From Phragmitibacter sp. (lineage in GTDB: Bacteria > Verrucomicrobiota > Verrucomicrobiia > Verrucomicrobiales > Verrucomicrobiaceae): DNA of 45,744 bases. A program made the position numbers and the translations under genes. Below the pieces are notes generated by a model, which had not been told where the DNA came from, did no database searches, and saw only the letters and a list, made by a program, of their open reading frames with translations. Shown piece after piece: positions 26,098-34,335 of this stretch. Within the stretch, counting starts at the first letter, position 1, and the number at the start of each line of letters is the position of its first letter. The DNA lies in the NCBI GenBank assembly GCA_025361865.1, contig JANYJH010000274.1, forward strand, positions 1 to 45,744, in the 5' to 3' direction.

Positions 26098-27627
26098 ATG
26101 ATTCCCAGCATGTCCTACACTTCGCGATTCCCAGCTCTCGTTGCCCTCATCGCATTGGTGGCTTTTTTGCTCATGCCCATCGTGGTTCACGCCCAGCAGA
26201 ACTTGGAAACTGAGCTGAAGAACCTTCAACAAAAGCAGCAGCAGGAGTTGCTGGACATGCAGAAGAAGATCGAAGCTCAAAAGGCCACGAAGCCTGGCGA
26301 TCCCAACTATTACAAGAACAAGATCGCTGAGCTCGAAGCCAAGCTCAATGTCTATGAAGACCCGGTCAAAACAGACAAGGCCACCCGTCCCGCGATGCAG
26401 AAGAACATCGACTACGTGTGGACGCTGATCTGCGGCATCATGGTCTTCTTCATGCAGGCTGGCTTTGCCTTCTTAGAAATGGGCTGCGCGCGGGCGAAGA
26501 ACACTATCAACTGCGCTATGAAAGGCATGTTGGACTTCTCCAGCTCCTCCATCATGTATCTGCTCTTCGGCTTCACCTTAATGTTCGGTCCATCGTCAGG
26601 GGGCTTCATTGGTTCGCACAGTTTCTGGCTGTCAGATTTCCCAGCCACCAGTCCGCTCTGGACCTTCTGGTTCTTTCAGGTGGTCTTCTGCGGCGCAGCC
26701 TGCACCATCGCCTCTGGCGCGATGGCGGAGCGCACCAGCTTTATGGGTTACATGGCTTACAGCGCCTTCTTCTCCGGGTTGGTCTATCCCGTCTTTGGCC
26801 ACTGGGCCTGGGGTAGCAGCAGCACGGGGTATGAACCGAACTTCGGTGGTGGCCAAGGCTGGTTGGAAGCGCTGGGCTTTCATGACTTCGCCGGTTCCAC
26901 CATCGTTCACGGCATGGGTGGAGCTTGTGCCTTGGCGGGTATCATGGTCGTAGGGCCGCGTGTGGGCAGATTTGGGGCAGATGGCACGCCGCGCACGATG
27001 CCAGGGCACAACGTTCCCCTAGCTTTCCTCGGCACCTTCATTCTCTTCCTCGCGTGGTTCTGTTTCAATGCCGGATCAACGCTCTCCGGTGGTCCTGAGA
27101 TCGGGCGCATCGCGGTCAATACTTGTATCGCTGGTTCTTCTGGAGGCTTCTTCGGTTTGATCCTAATCTGGGTGCTGCGCGGCGCACCAGACGCGGCTTC
27201 CACTATGAATGGTCTGCTCGCTGGATGTGTGGGGATCACGGCTGGTTGTGATTGCGTTACGCCGTTCTCGGCATTGCTCATCGGGGTCGTAGCCGGATCG
27301 CTTTGCACCTTGACCACCATCTTTATCGAAAGACTCAAGCTGGATGATGTCGTGGGTGCCGTGCCGGTTCATTTGGTGGGTGGCGTCTGGGGCACTGTCG
27401 CCGTCGGCATCTTCCATGAGAGCGGCTTCAAGCTTGCCCGTGTCGGGATGCAACTCTTCGGCACCTCCATTATCTGCGCTGGTGCCTTCGTCGTTGCCTA
27501 TGTGGTCTTCAAGGTCATTGATGTCACCATCGGCCTCCGCGCCACGGATGAAGAGCAGGAAATGGGACTCGACTTCTCCGAGCACGCGACCAATGCGTAT
27601 CCTGACTTCAAGACGGCTGAGCGCTGA
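26098..27627 (+). CDS. amt: Ammonium transporter with N-terminal coiled-coil extension
   Basis: A 509-residue Amt/MEP/Rh family channel. After a signal peptide (about residues 1-32, ending VVHAQ) comes a Gln/Lys/Glu-rich coiled coil (about 33-88). The transporter domain then starts at DYVWTLICGIMVFFMQAGFAFLEMG. Family marks include AERTSFMGYMAYSAFFSGLVYPVFGHWAWG, DFAGSTIVHGMGGACALAG (first pore histidine) and VPVHLVGGVWGTVAVGIF (second). Eleven membrane helices are expected. The periplasmic coiled coil is not part of standard Amt proteins and could mediate oligomer contacts. No glnK lies beside it. The stop codon directly abuts a relic of an ATPase gene. Confidence 0.93.
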   Translation: MIPSMSYTSRFPALVALIALVAFLLMPIVVHAQQNLETELKNLQQKQQQELLDMQKKIEAQKATKPGDPNYYKNKIAELEAKLNVYEDPVKTDKATRPAMQKNIDYVWTLICGIMVFFMQAGFAFLEMGCARAKNTINCAMKGMLDFSSSSIMYLLFGFTLMFGPSSGGFIGSHSFWLSDFPATSPLWTFWFFQVVFCGAACTIASGAMAERTSFMGYMAYSAFFSGLVYPVFGHWAWGSSSTGYEPNFGGGQGWLEALGFHDFAGSTIVHGMGGACALAGIMVVGPRVGRFGADGTPRTMPGHNVPLAFLGTFILFLAWFCFNAGSTLSGGPEIGRIAVNTCIAGSSGGFFGLILIWVLRGAPDAASTMNGLLAGCVGITAGCDCVTPFSALLIGVVAGSLCTLTTIFIERLKLDDVVGAVPVHLVGGVWGTVAVGIFHESGFKLARVGMQLFGTSIICAGAFVVAYVVFKVIDVTIGLRATDEEQEMGLDFSEHATNAYPDFKTAER

Positions 27628-27723
27628 GCCTCACCACTGAAGCTCACGCACCGGCAGCCGCACTTCATTGCGCCGCTGCTTCACGATCTGGCCATCAGAT
27701 AGATACAGCACGCGATCCGCCAT
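27628..27723 (-). pseudogene. Relic: 3' end of an ABC-transporter ATPase gene
   Basis: These 96 bp match 28259-28354 at 93 of 96 positions. On the minus strand they encode the last 30 residues and stop codon of the ATPase at 28262-29002 ([12 protein letters not shown]...VRELQW). All three differences (27646, 27652 and 27658 against 28277, 28283 and 28289) are third-position changes that leave Arg, Pro and Arg unchanged. Upstream of 27723 the similarity largely stops, with a weak match (AM--MAD), and an in-frame stop lies about 40 bases further. There is no intact ATPase here. Confidence 0.8.
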
Positions 27724-27814
27724 TGAGAGCATCGCGAGTAGCAGCCTAGAGCTTGGTATTCTCTATTGCAGAGCTTGTGCAACGGGTCATTGATTCTATT
27801 GGAACACAGCCACC

Positions 27815-28252
27815 ATGCCCGTCGCGACTCTCATTCTCACTCTTGTCTTGTCCTACTTGTGCTTGCTCACGCTGGTTGCTTGTCGGCCGTCCCGCACTGA
27901 GCGCCGCTTGCAGGGCACTTGGCGCTCCAACAAGGAAGAGACGGTCGCCCGGTGGAGACGCGAGGGATTGTTTCCCGAGAAAGGGATCGCTCAATTTGAG
28001 AATGAAATTCTGGGCAAGATGACAGTTACCTACTCAGGCAGGAAATACTGCGAGAGGACGGACGACAAAACTATAGAGGGAACGTGTTGGGTGGTGGAGT
28101 CTGGCGAGGACTTCGTCGTCATTGAAGGCTACAGTAAGGTTTGGAAGCGCCACATGAGTCCGACAATACGCTTTGTTCCGAATGGCTTTTGGTTGGAAAA
28201 TGACCAAGGCATAAAAGGATACAGCGAGAAGTTTGACCGGGTGCCCGACTGA
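27815..28252 (+). CDS. Small putative lipoprotein between duplicated ATPase 3' ends
   Basis: A 145-residue protein. The N-terminal hydrophobic segment ends in LTLVAC, a lipobox with Cys23 as the likely lipidated residue. The mature part (about 120 residues) has RRLQGTWRSNKEE near its start and looks beta-rich with paired cysteines (YCERT and GTCWV), as in small lipocalin-like 'TW' proteins that open with LxGTW. Function is unknown. It is bracketed by the 96-bp direct repeats at 27628 and 28259 and separates the ammonium transporter gene from the ATPase gene, which suggests it arrived by insertion. The start ATG at 27815 has no Shine-Dalgarno motif. Confidence 0.65.
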   Translation: MPVATLILTLVLSYLCLLTLVACRPSRTERRLQGTWRSNKEETVARWRREGLFPEKGIAQFENEILGKMTVTYSGRKYCERTDDKTIEGTCWVVESGEDFVVIEGYSKVWKRHMSPTIRFVPNGFWLENDQGIKGYSEKFDRVPD

Positions 28253-28258
28253 CACGCG

Positions 28259-28354
28259 GCCTCACCACTGAAGCTCGCGCACTGGCAGTCGCACTTCATT
28301 GCGCCGCTGCTTCACGATCTGGCCATCAGATAGATACAGCACGCGATCCGCCAT
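28259..28354. repeat. Second copy of the 96-bp direct repeat (3' end of ATPase gene)
   Basis: This is the functional copy; it forms the last 30 codons and stop of the ATPase gene plus three bases beyond. It is 93/96 identical to 27628-27723 in the same orientation at an offset of 631 bp. Homologous recombination between the copies would delete the lipoprotein gene between them. Confidence 0.85.
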
Positions 28355-29002
28355 CTCGGCCATGGCGGCATTGTGGGTGATGATGACCGTAAGCGTTCCC
28401 AGTTCGCGATTGATCCGCTCCACGGCTTCCAAAACGGTGATGCCCGTGGTGATGTCCAAAGCGCCCGTCGGTTCGTCACAAAGGAGGACTTCGGGGCGCT
28501 TGGCGATAGCTCTCGCGATGGCCACGCGCTGCTGCTCCCCGCCCGAAAGCTGCGAAGGAAAGTGATCCATGCGAGGCGTGAGGCCGACCATATCCAGCGC
28601 CTCTTCCGGCTTCATCGGATCACGGGCGATGTCCGTGATGAGCGCCACGTTCTCACGCGCCGTAAGACTGGGGATGAGATTATAGAACTGAAAGACGAAG
28701 CCGACACAATTCCGGCGGAACAACGTGAGCGTCTTCTCCTCCGCGTCCGTGAGATCCCAGCCCTTATAGCGCAAGGCTCCCGAGGTAGGCACATCCAACC
28801 CGCCGAGGATGTTCAACAAGGTGGACTTCCCACTGCCAGACGCGCCGAGCAGCACGACGAGCTCCCCCGCACGGAAGTCCAAATCCACGCCATGCAATGC
28901 GACGACATCCAGCTCCCCCGTTTGATAAACCTTACGCAGGCCCCGCGCTTCATAGACGACGCTGCCGAGCGGACTTTGCAGTGGTTGAACGGTCGTTTGC
29001 AT
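28262..29002 (-). CDS. MacB/LolD-type ABC transporter ATPase
   Basis: A 246-residue ABC ATPase. Walker [10 protein letters not shown] is at 53-61, Q-loop [14 protein letters not shown] at 102-115, signature [14 protein letters not shown] at 152-165, Walker [14 protein letters not shown] at 171-183 and the H-switch VIITHN near 210. DEPTGALD and the FNLIP-type Q-loop are characteristic of the MacB/LolD/FtsE group, which powers FtsX-type permeases. The natural partners are the permease at 21581-23947 and the adaptor at 20296-21558. They lie in the same orientation but are separated from it by the OmpA, Roadblock-like, amt and lipoprotein genes. Its 3' end is duplicated at 27628. Confidence 0.92.
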   Translation of the reverse strand: MQTTVQPLQSPLGSVVYEARGLRKVYQTGELDVVALHGVDLDFRAGELVVLLGASGSGKSTLLNILGGLDVPTSGALRYKGWDLTDAEEKTLTLFRRNCVGFVFQFYNLIPSLTARENVALITDIARDPMKPEEALDMVGLTPRMDHFPSQLSGGEQQRVAIARAIAKRPEVLLCDEPTGALDITTGITVLEAVERINRELGTLTVIITHNAAMAEMADRVLYLSDGQIVKQRRNEVRLPVRELQW

Positions 29003-29056
29003 TTATTGAGCTATCGTTGCAATGCAGTTCGGTTCAACAACTGTAAACTCCTCTCC

Positions 29057-29953
29057 GTGGAAGCTCTCATTGATTCCTTCATCCTGCACCTCGCGACGGA
29101 GCGTGGATTGTCCACGAACTATCAGCTCCTCGTGCAGCGCGTTTTGTTGACCTTCACGGCCTGGCTGAAACACGCTCAATCCAAGACGGACGCGGCAGAG
29201 GTGGTGACGCGGGATTTGTCAGACTACCTCGCGCATCGTAAGGGAGACGGGCTCGCGGCATCAAGCATCCGCATTGAACTCATCGCTCTGAAGATCTTCT
29301 TTCGTTGGCTCACCGCTCGCGGCATGATCAATGGCGATCCTGCTGAACCCATCTTCGCGCCGCGAGTCGGCCAGAGCTTGCCGGACACTTTGAACGAACA
29401 AGAAATCCGCAAGCTCCTCGACTCCATGACGGGTAATGAGCCGCTGGACATCCGCGATAAGGCGCTGTTGGAACTGCTTTACGCCAGCGGCCTTCGCGTG
29501 AGTGAGATCGTCAATGTGCGACTGGAAAGCCTGAGCCTTGAAGAAGGCTGGATTCGCGTCACAGGCAAGGGTAACAAAACGCGGCTGGTGCCTGTTGGAA
29601 AAACAGCCTGTGAGGCCATCGCCCGGTGGCTGGAAGCCGCGCGCATCCAGCTCGTCCGCCCGAAGACGCAGAGCTGGGTCTTCCTCAATCGCTATGGCGA
29701 TCGCCTCACCACTGCGCGTATTTGGCAGATCGTGAAGGAACGCGCGAAGCTCGGCGGCATGGAACCGGAGCGCATCTATCCGCATCTTCTACGGCACAGC
29801 TTTGCCACTCATCTGCTAGGCAACGGAGCCGACCTCCGCGTCATTCAGGAAATGCTCGGTCACGCGGACATATCAACGACACAGATCTACACGCACGTTG
29901 ATCAGAAGCAGCTTAAAGACACGCATCGGAACTTTCATCCGAGATCGAAATGA
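29057..29953 (+). CDS. xerD: Site-specific tyrosine recombinase XerC/XerD
   Basis: A 298-residue integrase-family recombinase. The start is the GTG at 29057: no ATG lies between it and the ATPase gene in this frame, and it gives the usual Xer N-terminus (EALIDSFILHLATERGLS). The SAM-like DNA-binding domain covers about 1-95 and the catalytic domain about 110-290. Catalytic residues are Arg147 (YASGLRVSE), Lys171, His243 and Arg246 (HLLRHSFATH), His269 (LGHADI) and Tyr278 (TTQIYTHV). The GADLRVIQEMLGHADISTTQIYTHV block is more XerD-like than XerC-like. Xer proteins resolve chromosome dimers at dif. It is divergent from the ATPase gene by only 54 bp, and no dif-like site was recognised nearby. 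Confidence 0.9.
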   Translation: MEALIDSFILHLATERGLSTNYQLLVQRVLLTFTAWLKHAQSKTDAAEVVTRDLSDYLAHRKGDGLAASSIRIELIALKIFFRWLTARGMINGDPAEPIFAPRVGQSLPDTLNEQEIRKLLDSMTGNEPLDIRDKALLELLYASGLRVSEIVNVRLESLSLEEGWIRVTGKGNKTRLVPVGKTACEAIARWLEAARIQLVRPKTQSWVFLNRYGDRLTTARIWQIVKERAKLGGMEPERIYPHLLRHSFATHLLGNGADLRVIQEMLGHADISTTQIYTHVDQKQLKDTHRNFHPRSK

Positions 29954-30060
29954 GGTTTCTTTAACCGCTAATCTTCGCTGATTAACGCTAATAAAATTCA
30001 TTTCAGGAGAAGCTAAAACATTAGCGTCAATCAGCGAAGATTAGCGGTTAAAAAAACCTC
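29952..30060. repeat. Long inverted repeat between convergent genes
   Basis: Two 41-base arms (29952-29992 and 30020-30060) are reverse complements at 39 of 41 positions, with a 27-base spacer. The core is TTAACCGCTAATCTTCGCTG. It includes parts of both stop codons of the flanking genes. A transcript from either side would form a very stable hairpin ending in a run of T, so it can act as a bidirectional terminator. The sequence looks like a REP- or MITE-like unit rather than a simple terminator. Confidence 0.85.
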
Positions 30061-30523
30061 ACTCCCCAATCCACACGGGCATCCCCACCTCGGCGATCTC
30101 ATACAAGCTGACCACATCTGCATTCCGCATTCGGATACAACCGTGGCTCGCCCGTTGACCGATCTTGTCCTCACCGTTCGTGCCGTGGATGTAGATGTAG
30201 CGTTCCTTCGTGTTCGCATTCCGTTCGTCCGTTCCTTCCAACCACAAGATGCGGCTCAAGATCAAATCCGCATCCGTCACCTCCTGCGTATTCCATAGAC
30301 CGACTGGCTGCCGCGCCTTGAAGATCGTCCGTTCGTCAGCCCCGGCTCCATGCTTTTCCATGACGCGAAACCCACCCAGCGGCGTGCGATTGGAGCCCTC
30401 CTGAAAACCGATGCCGAACTTCGACGTGCTGCAAGGCCACTGCTTCACCAGACGTGACCCCTCCCACAGACTGAGCGTCTGCGTGGCGATGGAGACTTCG
30501 ATGCGTTGCTGCGAAGGTTGCAT
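30059..30523 (-). CDS. L,D-transpeptidase (YkuD family)
   Basis: A 154-residue YkuD-domain protein. The catalytic signature is complete: HGTNGEDKIG at 113-122 and SHGCIRM at 126-132, with Cys129 as nucleophile and His113/His127 nearby. This family makes 3-3 peptidoglycan cross-links or attaches proteins to peptidoglycan. Only the catalytic domain is present, with no LysM or PG-binding module. The start at 30523 gives no signal peptide (MQPSQQRIEVSIATQTLSLW is the first beta strand), and no plausible upstream extension was seen, so export is not explained. The stop lies inside the inverted repeat shared with the recombinase gene. Confidence 0.88.
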   Translation of the reverse strand: MQPSQQRIEVSIATQTLSLWEGSRLVKQWPCSTSKFGIGFQEGSNRTPLGGFRVMEKHGAGADERTIFKARQPVGLWNTQEVTDADLILSRILWLEGTDERNANTKERYIYIHGTNGEDKIGQRASHGCIRMRNADVVSLYEIAEVGMPVWIGE

Positions 30524-30574
30524 TTTGTGGGCCTAGGCTTAATCTGCTCGCCCTTTTCATCCAAAGCAAATACC

Positions 30575-31603
30575 ATGAGTCATCTAAAACACGTCGCCGT
30601 CGTCGGTGCCACCGGAGCGGTGGGTGTGGAAATGTTGCGTTGCCTTGAGCAGCGGAACTTCCCCGTCGGCCAGCTTACCCTTCTCGCCTCAGCCCGCAGC
30701 GCGGGAAAGACGATGAAGTTCAAAGGCCAGGACGTGGTGATCAAAGAACTTACAGCGGACTCATTCACGGGAGTGGACATCGCCCTATTTAGCGCGGGCG
30801 GCGGCATCTCGAAGGAGTTCGCGCCCCATGCGGTCAGAGCGGGAGCCATCGTGGTGGATAACTCCTCCGCCTTCCGGATGGATGATGAGGTGCCTCTCGT
30901 GGTGCCTGAAATCAACGCGGCTGATTTGAAGAACCTGCCGAAGGGCATCGCTGCCAATCCGAACTGCACAACCGCGATCACGCTGATGGCGCTTTATCCG
31001 TTGCACAAGGCCTTCGGTGTGACGCGCGTGTTTGCCAGCAGCTATCAAGCCGTTTCCGGCACCGGGGCGCAGGCCATTGAAGAGCTGGAAAAGCAGACCC
31101 GCGAATGGGCGAAGTCCGAGCGCAAGTGGGACGACGTCCGCCTCGCTCCTGAGCATGTGAATGTGTATCCACACCAGATCGCTTTCAATGCGCTGCCGCA
31201 TGTGGATTCCTTCCTCGACACGGGTTATACCAAAGAGGAGATGAAGATGGAAAACGAAGGCCGCAAGATCATGCATCATGACAAATTCCGCGCCAGCGTG
31301 ACCTGTGTCCGCGTGCCCGTCTTCCGCGCTCACAGCGTGGCCGTCAGCGCTGAATTCGAGAAGCCCATCACGGTGGAAGCGGCGCGCGAAGTGCTGCGCC
31401 ATGCGCCGGGGCTGGACCTCATTGATGACCCGACGCTCAAGCAATATCCGCTCGCGCTGAATGTCGCCGGCCATGACAACTGCGCCGTGGGCCGTCTTCG
31501 CATGGACTGCGCACTGGACAATGGCCTCGCCTTCTGGGTTGCCGGAGATCAGTTGCTTAAAGGTGCCGCGCTCAATGCGGTGCAGATCGCAGAGTGCTTG
31601 TAG
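30575..31603 (+). CDS. asd: Aspartate-semialdehyde dehydrogenase
   Basis: A 342-residue enzyme that reduces aspartyl phosphate to aspartate semialdehyde with NADPH, feeding lysine/diaminopimelate, threonine and methionine synthesis in the cytoplasm. The ATG at 30575 is chosen because HVAVVGATGAVGVEML (the GxxGxxG nucleotide-binding loop, residues 6-21) follows it directly; an upstream frame extension is not conserved-looking. The catalytic Cys131 is in AANPNCTTA, and the substrate-binding block QAVSGTGAQAIEEL follows. His of the active site is in VPVFRAHS. Length is typical. It is followed 70 bp downstream by a prenyl diphosphate synthase gene. Confidence 0.95.
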   Translation: MSHLKHVAVVGATGAVGVEMLRCLEQRNFPVGQLTLLASARSAGKTMKFKGQDVVIKELTADSFTGVDIALFSAGGGISKEFAPHAVRAGAIVVDNSSAFRMDDEVPLVVPEINAADLKNLPKGIAANPNCTTAITLMALYPLHKAFGVTRVFASSYQAVSGTGAQAIEELEKQTREWAKSERKWDDVRLAPEHVNVYPHQIAFNALPHVDSFLDTGYTKEEMKMENEGRKIMHHDKFRASVTCVRVPVFRAHSVAVSAEFEKPITVEAAREVLRHAPGLDLIDDPTLKQYPLALNVAGHDNCAVGRLRMDCALDNGLAFWVAGDQLLKGAALNAVQIAECL

Positions 31604-31673
31604 TTCTGGGAGCGCGGCACTCCGATGCCGCCCTCTTTTAATGAAGCGACTTCGGAGAGTCGCTATCCCTCCT

Positions 31674-32558
31674 ATGTCCGACCTCAAGACCTACCTCGCC
31701 CAGCGCATCCAGTTCGTGGATGCCGCGTTGGATCGCATGATTCCCACTGCGGAAACACGACCCGTGACCATCCACAAGGCGATGCGTCATAGCATTTTTG
31801 CAGGTGGGAAGCGACTGCGTCCGATCCTTTGTCTGGCGGCTGCGGAGGCTTGTGGCGGCTCGCCGGAAAGCGCGCTCTTCAATGCCGCAGCGGTGGAATG
31901 CCTGCACACCTACTCACTCATTCACGATGACCTGCCTTGCATGGATAACGACGATCTCCGCCGTGGCGTGCCGACTTGCCATAAAGTCTATGGCGATGCG
32001 ATGGCTCTCCTCGCGGGGGATGCCTTGCAAGCGCTGGCCTTTGAGTTGGTCGCGAAGACTCAACAAGCCGTCCGCTACACGACGGGTGCGATGGTGCTCG
32101 AACTCGCACGCACCGCAGGCAGTTTGCACCTCGTCGGCGGGCAGGTTGCTGACCTTGAAGGCGAAGGCCAAAAGCTGCCTCTCGAAGACCTTCGTTACAT
32201 TCACGAAAGCAAGACCGCCGCGCTGCTCACCACTTCGGTGAAGCTCGGGGCCATGGCGGCAGATGCGCAGCCGGAAGAGCTGCAAGCCCTGCATGATTTC
32301 GGCATGGCCACAGGTCATGCTTTCCAGATCATAGATGACATTCTCGATGTCACTCAGACCACCGAGAAGCTAGGCAAGAGCGCAGGTAAAGACGTGGCTT
32401 CAGAGAAGTCCACGTATCCAGCGCTGATCGGCCTGGAAGCCTCACGCGATGAAGCGCACAAGCTCACGGAGGCGGCGCATCGAGCCTTAGATGTCTTCGG
32501 TCCGCGAGCCGAGCGCTTGCGTCAGCTCGCGGATCATTTGTTACAGCGAGACTACTAG
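31674..32558 (+). CDS. ispA: Short-chain trans-prenyl diphosphate synthase (farnesyl/geranylgeranyl type)
   Basis: A 294-residue polyprenyl synthetase that condenses isopentenyl diphosphate with allylic diphosphates to give C15 or C20 precursors for quinones, carotenoids and undecaprenol. The start ATG at 31674 gives the usual N-terminus. Landmarks are GGKRLRP (44-50), the first Asp-rich motif DDLPCMDNDD (85-94) and the second, IIDDILDVT. The two-residue insertion (PC) in DDxxxxD is typical of bacterial FPP synthases. The gene ends in a three-base tail-to-tail overlap with the convergent esterase gene. Confidence 0.92.
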   Translation: MSDLKTYLAQRIQFVDAALDRMIPTAETRPVTIHKAMRHSIFAGGKRLRPILCLAAAEACGGSPESALFNAAAVECLHTYSLIHDDLPCMDNDDLRRGVPTCHKVYGDAMALLAGDALQALAFELVAKTQQAVRYTTGAMVLELARTAGSLHLVGGQVADLEGEGQKLPLEDLRYIHESKTAALLTTSVKLGAMAADAQPEELQALHDFGMATGHAFQIIDDILDVTQTTEKLGKSAGKDVASEKSTYPALIGLEASRDEAHKLTEAAHRALDVFGPRAERLRQLADHLLQRDY

Positions 32559-34240
32559 GCCGCCTTCTTCTTCGGTGCTTCCTCGACCTTCACGGCGGGC
32601 TTGATCTCTTCTTTCACCGCAGGCTTAGGAGCAACGACCTTCGCGGGTGCGAAGGGATCTTCCACGCCCTTCGTGGAGAGGTCCCATTTGTCCGTGCGGA
32701 AGAGGCTAGCGGGCAGACCTTCCTTGTTCATTAAGTTCGCATCCGTCCAGCTTTCCCAGGCATAGCGGCACGCGGTGGGCTTCGCGACTTCATCACTCCA
32801 GACGTGGACTTGCTTCCCGCCCATGATCTTCGCTTTGGCCGTCTTCCAAACCTTGTCTTCACCGGCGATGATGAAGCCTTTTAACTCGCCTTCACCACGG
32901 ATGCGCAAACCGCCGCCGATGTTGCTGAAGCTGATGACATACTTGTTGCCCATCGTCTCGCCGCCCCCATAAATAGGGCCGCCGGAGATGATGTCCTTCT
33001 TGCCATAGTCCTTCACCAGAGCTTGCAAGGCGAGCCTGCGTCCGACTTCCTGCTTGTTCTTCGGATGGATGTCCTTCTCTTCGCCGATGTCATTCGCCAC
33101 GGCCAGACCGCTCTTCGGAGTCTTGATGGCGGTTTGCAATTCCGCCCACTGAAGCTCAGCCCAATCATCATCTGCGCCCACTTCTGCGGGATGCACTTTG
33201 CCATGACCGAAGCCGGCGAGCTGCACGATGTAGAAGCTGAACTGATCACCCCATTGCTTACGCCAGTCTTTGATCATCGTGGGAAGCAGAGTCTGATACT
33301 GCACGGCGCGCGCGGCATTCGCTTCACCCTGATACCAAATGGCGCCGCGCACGGAGTAGGGAACGAGCGGCGAGATCATGGCATTGAACAAGACAGCGGG
33401 ACGATGCTGGGACTTGGTCGCATTTTCCCATGCTCGGGGAGCTTGGGGCACAGGCTTTGCTTGAGCACCTGGCTGGGCGTTTTCTGCTTTGATCTTCTCG
33501 ATCTGCTCATTGAGTTTGGCCGCGCTTGCGTCGTGATTGGCCTTGTCCTTCGCCGCATCATAAGTCTTCAGATGTTCTTCCCAACCCATGATGATCGGCT
33601 TGCAAGAAGGCACTGCAGCGAGCGCGGGCTTGCTGGTCCAGGCTTCCGCGCGAGTGCCGCCCCATGAGGTGTGGATGAGGCCGATGGGCACATTGAGTTT
33701 TTCGTTCAGCTCACGGGCAAAGAAGTAGCCCGCAGCGGTGAAGGTCAGCACATCCGTGGGATTGGTTGCGGTCTTCCAGCCATCGGTGGTGATGTCCTTC
33801 TGCGGCTCATCAGCCACGGCTTTCTTCACGGCGATGTGCCGGATGTTCGGGAACTTCGCGGCATCAGCTTCGGCTTGCGCATTATTCACGCGGCTGACGG
33901 GCAGCTCCATGTTTGACTGGCCAGAGCAGATCCAGACTTCACCGACAAGGATGTCCGCGAGCTTAATTTCGTTCTTGCCCTTCACGGTCAGTTCGGCTGG
34001 CGTGCTGCTGGTCTTGAGCGGATCGAGGGTGACTTTCCAGGCTCCGTCCTTACTCGCGGTGGCCTTCTTGGATTGATCCGCGAACTTGACGGTGACTTCC
34101 TCGCCCGCGTCCGCCGTGCCCCAGATGGCCACGGGTTTATCACGCTGGAGGACGAGGTGATCACTGAAGAGTGCGGGGAGTTTGACCTCCGCATGGGCGG
34201 TGCTCGCAAGAGCGGTGAGAAGCAGGACGATTCGTTTCAT
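32555..34240 (-). CDS. Secreted sialate O-acetylesterase-like SGNH hydrolase
   Basis: A 561-residue exported protein (signal peptide 1-17, ending TAHA). An N-terminal beta domain (about 20-95) contains LFSDHLVLQRDKPVAIWGTA, typical of the sialate O-acetylesterase family. The catalytic SGNH-like domain begins at ICSGQSNMELPV (Ser nucleophile in GQSNM) and includes GTRAEAW, AIWYQGEANA and a late D-x-x-H (EEKDIHPKNK). A C-terminal beta region and a Lys/Pro/Ala/Glu-rich tail of about 40 residues follow. Family members remove acetyl groups from sialic acids or plant polysaccharides, and they are common in polysaccharide-degrading bacteria. The substrate here is unknown. The low-complexity tail is unusual for the family. 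Confidence 0.88.
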   Translation of the reverse strand: MKRIVLLLTALASTAHAEVKLPALFSDHLVLQRDKPVAIWGTADAGEEVTVKFADQSKKATASKDGAWKVTLDPLKTSSTPAELTVKGKNEIKLADILVGEVWICSGQSNMELPVSRVNNAQAEADAAKFPNIRHIAVKKAVADEPQKDITTDGWKTATNPTDVLTFTAAGYFFARELNEKLNVPIGLIHTSWGGTRAEAWTSKPALAAVPSCKPIIMGWEEHLKTYDAAKDKANHDASAAKLNEQIEKIKAENAQPGAQAKPVPQAPRAWENATKSQHRPAVLFNAMISPLVPYSVRGAIWYQGEANAARAVQYQTLLPTMIKDWRKQWGDQFSFYIVQLAGFGHGKVHPAEVGADDDWAELQWAELQTAIKTPKSGLAVANDIGEEKDIHPKNKQEVGRRLALQALVKDYGKKDIISGGPIYGGGETMGNKYVISFSNIGGGLRIRGEGELKGFIIAGEDKVWKTAKAKIMGGKQVHVWSDEVAKPTACRYAWESWTDANLMNKEGLPASLFRTDKWDLSTKGVEDPFAPAKVVAPKPAVKEEIKPAVKVEEAPKKKAA

Positions 34241-34335
34241 GGGCTGTGATAGTAGATTCGGTGGAGTTTGTTACACCTTGTTCGCGATTAACTTTCGATG
34301 AATGACACGATGGGACGCGCTGACAAGTCGAATCA

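Noticed and set aside
28373-29056. Long N-terminal extension of the Xer recombinase frame
   Set aside because: It lies opposite the ABC ATPase gene and has no family similarity; the GTG at 29057 gives the normal Xer length of 298 residues.
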